DNA of 10,726 bases from an uncultured Collinsella sp. (GTDB taxonomy: Bacteria; Actinomycetota; Coriobacteriia; Coriobacteriales; Coriobacteriaceae), in NCBI GenBank assembly GCA_900544425.1, contig UQUX01000060.1:1-10726 (forward strand), given 5' to 3'. The notes below the pieces were generated by a model, which was given only the letters and a program-made list of their open reading frames with translations, was not told where the DNA came from and made no database searches. Position 1 is the first letter of the stretch. Each line of letters opens with the position of its first letter. This document shows, in pieces, positions 1 through 5,322 of this stretch. Made by a program: the position numbers and the translations under genes.

Positions 1-212
1 AGGCCGCACATGACGTTGGCGGTGGTGGACTTTCCGCAACCGGACTCGCCGACGATGCCGATGGTCTGTCCGGGCATGAGCTTAATCGTTACACCCTGGA
101 CGGCGTGAACCAGGTTGGGGTGCAGAATCGAGCCGGTACGGGTCCTAAAGGTGACGTGGACGTCATCAAGGAAGATGATCGGCTCGACGCCGTTGACTGC
201 GGTCTCGCTCAT
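1..212 (-). CDS. Peptide ABC transporter ATP-binding protein (OppF/DppF type), N-terminal part only
   Basis: This is the start of a cytoplasmic ATPase subunit of a peptide importer. It would hydrolyse ATP together with the ATPase domain of the preceding fused subunit. Seventy codons are visible; the rest lies beyond the left edge. The protein begins MSETAVNGVEPIIFLDDVHV, followed by a beta-strand region (VTFRTRTGS) and then a Walker A loop GESGCGKST near residues 58-66. The ATG at 212-210 directly abuts the TAG stop of the upstream gene (215-213). A strong Shine-Dalgarno GGAGGTG lies inside the end of that gene, about 7 bases before the ATG, so translation is probably coupled. Position last in the operon, and the family's usual gene order, make it the F-type partner. 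The choice between F and a second D-type subunit rests on order alone, because the diagnostic C-terminus is missing. Confidence 0.9.
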   Translation of the reverse strand, partial: MSETAVNGVEPIIFLDDVHVTFRTRTGSILHPNLVHAVQGVTIKLMPGQTIGIVGESGCGKSTTANVMCG

Positions 213-2228
213 CTACATCACCTCCGCGTAAGGGGTCAAACCATTTGCCTTGAGCACCTCGTCGGGGAGCTCGGAATAGAAGTGCTCGGTGCCGGGCACG
301 CGCTTGAAGACCGGACGGGTGTCCAGGCCAATGCGCGGATGGCTCGAGCGGGGTGCGAAGCGATCGCCCTTGGGGAAATCGCGCGGGCTCGGAACGGCGC
401 CGGGCACCTGGTGCAGGCGGCCCGAACCGCTCTCGATGGACAGGACGGAACCCAGAAGGCCGCGGGTGTACTCGTGAATCGGGTTGGTGAGCAGCTCCTT
501 GGTGGGCGCCTGCTCGATAACCTGGCCGGCGTACATAACCGTGATGTTATGAGCGACCTCGGCGACCAGTGCCAGGTCGTGCGAAACGAAGATCATGGCA
601 AAGCCGAGCTTGGCCTGAAGATCGTTAAGCAGCTTGATGACCTGCTTCTGGACGGTAACGTCCAGAGCGGTCGTGGGCTCGTCGCAGATGACCAGTTTGG
701 GGTCGCGGGTAAGGGCCATAGCGATCAGAACGCGCTGACGCTGACCACCGGAAAGCTCATGCGGATAGCTCTCGAGCGTACGCTTGGGGTCGAGGCCCAC
801 GAGCTCCAGGAGCTCCTCGGCGCTACGGGTACCGCCGCGCTTGGTGAGCTGCTTCATCTGGGCGGAAATGAGCATGGAGGGGTTGAGCGAGGACAGGGCG
901 TCCTGATAGACCATAGCGATATCGGTACCGCGCAGGCCGAACCACTCCTTCTTGCTCATCTTGAGCAGGTCGCGGCCCTCCCAGAGAACCTCACCGGAAA
1001 GATGCTCGTCATCGTCGGTCAGGCCCATGATGGCCAGCGTGGTGATGGACTTACCGCAGCCGGACTCACCGACCAGGCCCATGGTCTGGCCAGGACGGAC
1101 ATCAAAGTTGACATGATCGACGACGTTGATATCACCGTGGTGCTCAAACTGGATGCAGAAATCACGGACCGAAAGGATCGGCTCAACGGACTCATCGGGC
1201 ACATGGCGGTCGTTACGCTTGAGCTCGACATCGCGCAGGGCGCCAAGACGGGCGGACAGGGACTGAGCCTGCTCCTTGTAAGCGCGAACAGGGTCGGAGA
1301 CCAGCAGGTCGGCCTCGCGGCGCTTGGAGGAATCGGTCGGATCCAGGGCGGCGGAGGGAGCAGCGGCCATGGCGTCGGTAATGCCCTCGGAGAGGATGTT
1401 GAGCGCCAGGCAGGTGATCATGATAGCCAGACCCGGGAACAGCGCCTGCCACCAACGGCCAGCGAGCACGCCACCGCGGGCGTCGGCGAGGATGTTGCCC
1501 CAGGTAGCGGTGGGCTCCTGGATACCAGCGCCGATAAAGGTCAGCGAGGCCTCGAAGATGATGGCGTCGGCGACCAGGGTAACGGTGAAGACCATGATCG
1601 GGGCGATGCAGTTACGCAGAACATGCTTGATCAAAATCCACGGAGCCTTGGCGCCGGAAACGATGACCGCGCGGACATAGTCCTCGCCGTACTCGGACAC
1701 GATGTTGGCGCGCACGATACGGGCAATCTGCGGAGTGTACATAAAGCCAATGGCGAAGATGATCGACGGCACGGAATTGCCCAGGATGGAGACGAAGACG
1801 GCAGCGAGGGCGATGCCCGGGATGGACATGATGATGTCCAGGATGCGCATGATCGCCTCGGAAACGGACTTGCGCGAAACCGCCGCGAGGGCGCCCACGA
1901 CCGAGCCGCAGACCAGAGCCATGGCAGTAGCACCGAAGCCGATGATCAGCGAGTAACGGCCACCGTAAAGCATACGCGACAGGATGTCGCGGCCCTTATC
2001 GTCGGTACCGAAGATAAATCCATTGCCGGGAGCCTGGCGAGCAGTGAAAATCTCGACCGGGCTATAGGGGGCAAGAAGGGGCGCCAGAATCGCGGTCAGG
2101 GCGACCAACACCAGCACGACGGCGGCAATCTTAGAAGACAGCGTCATCTTCTTCCAGCCACCGAGCTTGAGCCCCTTGGAGGCAGCCTTCTCGAGCTGCT
2201 CGGTTTGCTTCTCTCGAATCTTTACCAT
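213..2228 (-). CDS. Fused peptide ABC transporter permease and ATPase (OppC/DppC-OppD/DppD fusion)
   Basis: A 671-residue protein joins two normally separate subunits of a peptide importer. Residues about 28-285 are an OppC/DppC permease: an N-terminal membrane segment (34-54), the family motif GTDDKGRDILSR (74-85), further membrane segments, and the EAA-type loop that contacts the ATPase (about 191-213, SGAKAPWILIKHVLRN). A charged linker of about 60 residues (288-350) follows. Residues about 351-640 are an OppD/DppD ATPase: Walker A GESGCGKS (387-394), Q-loop YQD (441-443), signature LSGGQRQRV (492-500), Walker B LVICDEP (512-518) and H-loop SH (549-550). The oligopeptide-type C-terminal extension contains VPGAVPSPRDFP, but its usual cysteines are absent. 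All ATP-site motifs look intact. The ATG (2228-2226) is 3 bases after the stop of the permease gene, with a weak AGGACGG upstream, which suggests translational coupling. The frame is open across both domains, so the fusion is real in this sequence. I infer peptide transport from family; the exact substrate is unknown. Confidence 0.94.
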   Translation of the reverse strand: MVKIREKQTEQLEKAASKGLKLGGWKKMTLSSKIAAVVLVLVALTAILAPLLAPYSPVEIFTARQAPGNGFIFGTDDKGRDILSRMLYGGRYSLIIGFGATAMALVCGSVVGALAAVSRKSVSEAIMRILDIIMSIPGIALAAVFVSILGNSVPSIIFAIGFMYTPQIARIVRANIVSEYGEDYVRAVIVSGAKAPWILIKHVLRNCIAPIMVFTVTLVADAIIFEASLTFIGAGIQEPTATWGNILADARGGVLAGRWWQALFPGLAIMITCLALNILSEGITDAMAAAPSAALDPTDSSKRREADLLVSDPVRAYKEQAQSLSARLGALRDVELKRNDRHVPDESVEPILSVRDFCIQFEHHGDINVVDHVNFDVRPGQTMGLVGESGCGKSITTLAIMGLTDDDEHLSGEVLWEGRDLLKMSKKEWFGLRGTDIAMVYQDALSSLNPSMLISAQMKQLTKRGGTRSAEELLELVGLDPKRTLESYPHELSGGQRQRVLIAMALTRDPKLVICDEPTTALDVTVQKQVIKLLNDLQAKLGFAMIFVSHDLALVAEVAHNITVMYAGQVIEQAPTKELLTNPIHEYTRGLLGSVLSIESGSGRLHQVPGAVPSPRDFPKGDRFAPRSSHPRIGLDTRPVFKRVPGTEHFYSELPDEVLKANGLTPYAEVM

Positions 2229-2231
2229 AAT

Positions 2232-3188
2232 CTACACCGTCCTGATGCGCGGGTTGATGAGCAGGTAGAGCATGTCAACCACGATGTTGATGATGATGAA
2301 GGCAAGAGCAACGACGATGACGACGCCCTGAACCAGGTTCGCCTCGTTGCCCTGAACGCCCTGCAGAATCGCAGTACCCATGCCGGGGAGGTTGAAGATG
2401 ACCTCGATGACGACGGCGCCGCCCATAAGGTAACCGATCTTAAGACCGAGGGTGGTGACCGGGGTGATCAGCGCGTTGCGCAAAACGTTGATGCCGACGA
2501 CGACCTTCTCGGGAACGCCGGCGCCGCGAGCCATACGGACATAGTCCTTATCGAGCTCCTCAACCATGGCCGTACGCACGATACGAGTCATCTGGCCCGT
2601 CAGCGGGAATGCCAGAGCGATAGCGGGCATGATCATACGTCCCAGATAGCCAGCCGGGTTGGTGGTGAAGTGAGGCAGAGCACCGGATGCCGGGAGCACC
2701 TTAAGGTAGGAAGAGAACAGCAGAATCAACAGAACGGCAAGCCAGAACGACGGGGTTGCCAAGCCGGCGATGGAAAAGACGCGGATCACTTGGTCCGGCC
2801 ATTTATCGCGATACAGCGCCGCGATGACGCCGAGCAAAAACGAGACGACCGCGCCGATGGCAAGACCGATGAAGGTCAGCTGCATCGTGACGGGCAGGGC
2901 CGTGGAGATGCGCTTGGCAACGGAGTTGCGAGCAGCACCATAGGTGCCCATGTCACCATGGATCAGATCGCCCATGTAGCGCACGTAGCGCACGGGCCAG
3001 GGGTCGTCCAGACCATACTTCTCATGGTACTCGGCAACCGCCTCGGGCGAGGCACCGTCACCCAACGCCGTATAGGCGGGGTCGGTCTTGGAGAACGACA
3101 TAAGGAAGAACACCAGGACGGTGACGCCCAATGCCATGATCGGCAGCGCCACGAGACGCCTTCCAATCAAACGTAGAAAGTTGTTCAC
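2232..3188 (-). CDS. Peptide ABC transporter permease (OppB/DppB type)
   Basis: This is an integral membrane subunit that forms half of the peptide channel, paired with the permease half of the next gene. With the start chosen here it has 318 residues, typical for OppB/DppB. About six hydrophobic segments are visible, near residues 10-31, 101-125, 138-165, 185-198, 240-265 and 287-312. A large extracytoplasmic region after the first segment contains DPAYTALGDGASPEAVAEYH, and the EAA coupling loop is at about 219-240 (MARGAGVPEKVVVGINVLRN). The protein ends NPRIRTV, a common permease ending. I chose the GTG at 3188-3186 because AGGGGAG (3200-3194) sits 5 bases upstream and the protein then begins MNNFLRLIGRRL like its relatives. 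A TTG at 3221 would add 11 unlikely residues. It is second in the operon and separated from the binding-protein gene by hairpin-rich sequence. Confidence 0.93.
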   Translation of the reverse strand: MNNFLRLIGRRLVALPIMALGVTVLVFFLMSFSKTDPAYTALGDGASPEAVAEYHEKYGLDDPWPVRYVRYMGDLIHGDMGTYGAARNSVAKRISTALPVTMQLTFIGLAIGAVVSFLLGVIAALYRDKWPDQVIRVFSIAGLATPSFWLAVLLILLFSSYLKVLPASGALPHFTTNPAGYLGRMIMPAIALAFPLTGQMTRIVRTAMVEELDKDYVRMARGAGVPEKVVVGINVLRNALITPVTTLGLKIGYLMGGAVVIEVIFNLPGMGTAILQGVQGNEANLVQGVVIVVALAFIIINIVVDMLYLLINPRIRTV

Positions 3189-3193
3189 GTTCT

Positions 3194-3200
3194 CTCCCCT
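3194..3200 (-). promoter_or_regulatory. Ribosome binding site fixing the GTG start of the OppB-type permease
   Basis: On the minus strand AGGGGAG lies 5 bases before GTG at 3188. It decides the start in favour of this GTG over the upstream TTG at 3221, whose own upstream sequence lacks a good Shine-Dalgarno. Confidence 0.75.
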
Positions 3201-3208
3201 TTCTTTTG

Positions 3209-3223
3209 TCGGTAGGACCAACT
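3209..3223 (-). other. Small hairpin just upstream of the permease ribosome binding site
   Basis: On the minus strand GTTGGT and ACCGAC can pair (one G-T wobble) around the 3-base loop CCT, 8 bases before the Shine-Dalgarno. It is short and may be chance. It is listed because it is one of several hairpins in this spacer. Confidence 0.3.
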
Positions 3224-3228
3224 GGTAT

Positions 3229-3246
3229 ATGAGTATGGATACTCAT
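3229..3246. repeat. Perfect 7-bp inverted repeat between binding-protein and permease genes
   Basis: ATGAGTA (3229-3235) and TACTCAT (3240-3246) are exact reverse complements separated by TGGA. In the mRNA this gives a stable short hairpin with a 4-base loop. As DNA it could be a dimeric protein site. It follows the larger GC-rich hairpin directly in the direction of transcription. Confidence 0.6.
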
Positions 3247-3249
3247 TAC

Positions 3250-3283
3250 AAGACCCGAGCGACATCGAGGCCGCCCGGGTCTT
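3250..3283 (-). terminator. GC-rich hairpin after the binding-protein gene; partial terminator or mRNA-stabilising stem
   Basis: AAGACCCGAGC (3250-3260) and GCCCGGGTCTT (3273-3283) pair over 11 bp with one wobble or mismatch, plus one more pair inside (3261 with 3272), around a short loop. No run of Ts follows on the minus strand (CTTGTAATGAG), so it is not a classical strong terminator. In peptide and sugar importer operons a stem between the binding-protein and membrane-subunit genes commonly protects the upstream mRNA end or lets only part of transcription through, giving more binding protein than channel. That role is inferred from position and structure. Confidence 0.55.
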
Positions 3284-3329
3284 TGTCTCAACTATGAGAA
3301 CGTTGCCTTACGACCGACGCCCCACATAT

Positions 3330-3343
3330 GACTCAAGCGAGTC
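3330..3343 (-). other. Small hairpin immediately after the binding-protein stop codon
   Basis: GACTC and GAGTC flank a 4-base loop directly behind the TAA of the binding-protein gene. It has only 5 bp, so confidence is low, but it adds to the run of stems in this 155-base spacer. Confidence 0.3.
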
Positions 3344-4957
3344 TTAGGCCTTGACGGTCGCGACGCCCCTGAAGGACATGCTCGTCGTGCCGATGCCCTT
3401 GAAGCCATCGAGGGCCTCGCCGTTGGGCGCGGTGGACGGATCGTCCCAGGAAGCGGAGACGGTCTTGACGTGGACAACGGGGTACAGAACGGCGTTGTCG
3501 GCGATGATGTCGAAGCACTCGTTCCACTTCTTCTGCTGCTCGTCGCCCTCGGCGGCAAGAGCCTCGTCCATGAGACCGTGGAGCTTCGCCCACTCAGCGG
3601 AATCCTTCCACGGGCAACGGGTCTGCATCCAGACGTTGTCGCCATACCACCAGTTGAGCAGCAGGTCGGGATCGGCGCCGAAGCAGGACGGATCGCCAGG
3701 AGCGAGAAGGATATCGTAGGCCTCGCCGCCGTCGATGGCAGCGTAGGTGGCCGGCGAGGTATCGGTCTGGATGGTCACATCGAAGCCGAGGGCGTCGAGG
3801 TCGTTCTTGACCTGAGCGGCCATACCCTTGATCTGCTCGTTGTCGGTGGTGCGCAGGGTGATGGCGCCCGGGGTGATGCCAGACTCTTCGATGAGCTTCT
3901 TGGCCTTCTTGGCGTCAGTCTTGTACACCGTGGAAGCCTCATGATAGTTGGTGAAGCTCTTGGGCAGGTAGCAGCTGGCAGCGGTGGCAAGGCCGGCGAA
4001 GGTGTTGGTGATCATCTTCTCGGTGTCGAGCGCGTACATGACGGCCTGACGGACCTTGACGTTGTTCCAAGGCTCCTTGGCGACGTTGAACATGATGAAG
4101 CGGGTGCCGAAGCCCTGGACGTTGTCGATCTTGCAGCCAGCGCTCTCGAGCTGGTCGACGGCGTCAGCGGTGACGAGCTCCATAACGAGCGTGGAGCCTT
4201 CCTGCTGGGCGGTAACGCGAGCGGTGGGGTCGGTCAGGATGCTGTACTGGATCTTCTTATCCTCGGCAGCATACTCACCGTTGTACTCGGGGTTGGGAAC
4301 CAGGGTGATCTCGGTATCGGAGATAGAGTCGTACATCCAGGGGCCGGAACCGATCGGCTGCTTGGCGCGATCCTCCTCGGACTGAGTAGCCGGGGTAACA
4401 CGGATGATGGCCAGACGATCCTTGAGCAGGGAGAAGTTGGGGACCTTGGTCTTGACCGTTACAGTGCTGGCGTCCTTGGCCTCGATGGACTCGAAGGGCT
4501 GGAAGAACGGAGCATAGGTAGCGGAAGCAGCGCAAGCGGTGTAGGAAGCGACGACGTCGTCAGCAGTGACCTCGGTGCCATCGGAGAACTTGGCGCCCTT
4601 GCGGATGGTGACCTCGAAGGTAGTGTCGTCCACGGACTTGGGATCGTCGGTGGCGAGCTCGTTGAAGGTGCTGTAGTCGTGGTAATCGATGCCGTAGAGA
4701 CCCTCGACGACGTGCCAGTTAGCACCCAGGCCCACAGCGGAGCCGGTGCTGGCGGGGTCGAAGCTGGACGGAGCGTAAGCGGAACCAGCGGTAATCACAC
4801 CGCCGCCACGGTTGGCGGAATCGGCGGAACCGGAAGCGGAACCCTCGTCGTTGGAGCTGCCGCCGCAGCCGGTGAGACCAAGCCCTGCGACAGCAGCGAC
4901 GCTGCCGGTGAGGCCGAGGAACGAACGCCTGGACATACCCTTGTTGATGATGGCCAT
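3344..4957 (-). CDS. Tat-type lipoprotein, peptide ABC transporter substrate-binding protein (SBP family 5)
   Basis: This is a surface-anchored receptor that captures peptides and delivers them to the membrane subunits encoded downstream. The protein has 537 residues, usual for SBP family 5 (OppA/DppA). The N-terminus carries a twin-arginine motif SRRSFLG (9-15), a hydrophobic stretch and a lipobox LTGC with the lipidated Cys at 31. A Ser/Gly/Asp-rich linker follows before the folded domain (about residue 53). The family hallmark appears near 114-136 (FEVTIRKGAKFSDGTEVTAD). I chose the ATG at 4957 because AGGAG (4967-4963) lies 5 bases before it. A TTG at 4972 would add residues ahead of the signal peptide and has no such site. 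It is the first gene of the operon, behind a long regulatory region. The twin-arginine signal suggests export of a folded precursor; this is inferred from the motif only. Family 5 also binds nickel, haem or sugars, so peptide is the likely but unproven ligand. Confidence 0.93.
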   Translation of the reverse strand: MAIINKGMSRRSFLGLTGSVAAVAGLGLTGCGGSSNDEGSASGSADSANRGGGVITAGSAYAPSSFDPASTGSAVGLGANWHVVEGLYGIDYHDYSTFNELATDDPKSVDDTTFEVTIRKGAKFSDGTEVTADDVVASYTACAASATYAPFFQPFESIEAKDASTVTVKTKVPNFSLLKDRLAIIRVTPATQSEEDRAKQPIGSGPWMYDSISDTEITLVPNPEYNGEYAAEDKKIQYSILTDPTARVTAQQEGSTLVMELVTADAVDQLESAGCKIDNVQGFGTRFIMFNVAKEPWNNVKVRQAVMYALDTEKMITNTFAGLATAASCYLPKSFTNYHEASTVYKTDAKKAKKLIEESGITPGAITLRTTDNEQIKGMAAQVKNDLDALGFDVTIQTDTSPATYAAIDGGEAYDILLAPGDPSCFGADPDLLLNWWYGDNVWMQTRCPWKDSAEWAKLHGLMDEALAAEGDEQQKKWNECFDIIADNAVLYPVVHVKTVSASWDDPSTAPNGEALDGFKGIGTTSMSFRGVATVKA

Positions 4958-4960
4958 GTC

Positions 4961-4979
4961 TTCTCCTATCAATAGAGAA
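4961..4979 (-). promoter_or_regulatory. Hairpin that pairs with the binding-protein ribosome binding site
   Basis: On the minus strand TTCTC-TA (4979-4973) can pair with TA-GAGAA (4968-4961), leaving one bulged G and the loop TTGA. The 3' arm overlaps the Shine-Dalgarno AGGAG (4963-4967), so the stem would partly block ribosome entry. The stem is short and AT-rich, so it may only modestly tune translation. Function is inferred from geometry. Confidence 0.4.
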
Positions 4980-5025
4980 TCTTACCCGGGAGCACCTAGA
5001 CTTGCCCCCGCGCAACTTGCGGACG

Positions 5026-5054
5026 ATATATACCTTACCTACCGACGAACCCAA
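5026..5054 (-). promoter_or_regulatory. Candidate sigma-70-type promoter for the transporter operon
   Basis: On the minus strand TTGGGT (5054-5049), a 16-base spacer and TATATA (5032-5027) resemble -35 and -10 boxes. Transcription would begin near 5019 and leave a leader of about 60 bases before the ATG. The -10 is good and the -35 only matches its first three bases. Another possibility further upstream is TTGACT (5222-5217) with a poor -10 TGCTAT (5198-5193). Confidence 0.35.
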
Positions 5055-5076
5055 CTGAGGTGCCGCGCTCGGTGAC

Positions 5077-5157
5077 CGATACATACATACGCTTGAACGG
5101 TATTTACTACCGTTCACCGAATTCATTGACAAACGATTTGCCAGACAGTATGTATCG
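5077..5157. repeat. Outer 10-bp inverted repeat framing the operator-like palindrome
   Basis: CGATACATAC (5077-5086) and GTATGTATCG (5148-5157) are exact reverse complements, 61 bases apart. The left arm continues with another ATAC, so that side reads ATAC three times. The pair encloses the inner palindrome at 5094-5116. As DNA the arms could be two copies of one binding site supporting looping. As RNA they could close a branched leader structure if transcription starts upstream of 5157. Confidence 0.55.
5094..5116. promoter_or_regulatory. Perfect 9-bp palindrome with 5-base centre, likely operator
   Basis: TGAACGGTA (5094-5102) and TACCGTTCA (5108-5116) are exact reverse complements around TTTAC. 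The size and spacing fit a site for a dimeric helix-turn-helix regulator. It lies about 137 bases before the start codon of the binding protein and upstream of the candidate promoter. No regulator gene is in the window, so the protein that would bind is unknown. Confidence 0.55.
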
Positions 5158-5274
5158 ACAAGGTGAGATATCAGTCTTCGTCAACCCGCAGGATAGCAGG
5201 GTTATTCACCATGGCTAGTCAAACGTTTTAGCGTTAATAAAACCCGAAATCGACAGGTAATCGCCGCGAAATAA

Positions 5275-5297
5275 ATGATTGAAAATCGGCCAATCAT
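5275..5297 (-). terminator. Weak AT-rich hairpin downstream of uvrC, possible terminator
   Basis: On the minus strand ATGATTG (5297-5291) and CAATCAT (5281-5275) pair perfectly over 7 bp around a 9-base loop, followed by TTATTTC. It lies 26 bases after the uvrC stop. The stem is AT-rich and the T tract interrupted, so termination would be inefficient. Position and the trailing Ts are the only support. Confidence 0.4.
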
Positions 5298-5322
5298 GTA
5301 TATCAGTTGTTTAGAAGCGCGT

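Noticed and set aside
105..3176. Plus-strand open frame of 1023 codons
   Set aside because: It is antisense to three transporter genes with clear family motifs. Its translation is His/Asp/Gly/Arg-rich with no recognisable domain, and it exists because GC-rich third positions leave few stops on the other strand.
3470..4975. Plus-strand open frame of 501 codons
   Set aside because: Antisense to the substrate-binding protein gene. The product is low-complexity Gly/Val/Leu/Asp with no motif.
4719..5132. Minus-strand frame of 137 codons overlapping the start of the binding-protein gene
   Set aside because: It runs through the palindromes and then out of frame over the signal peptide of a well-supported gene. 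No Shine-Dalgarno precedes it.
5182..5202. Imperfect stem AACCC...GGGTT before the nested repeats
   Set aside because: Only 5-7 bp with a bulge and no T tract; not distinguishable from chance.
5171..5212. Possible 13-residue leader peptide (MVNNPAILRVDED)
   Set aside because: No ribosome binding site, no run of a regulatory amino acid, and no adjoining attenuator with a T tract. Frames this short are common by chance.
4958..5322. T-box or other known riboswitch in the long spacer
   Set aside because: I looked for the conserved T-box element and other familiar riboswitch cores and saw none. A covariance-model scan would be decisive and was not possible here.
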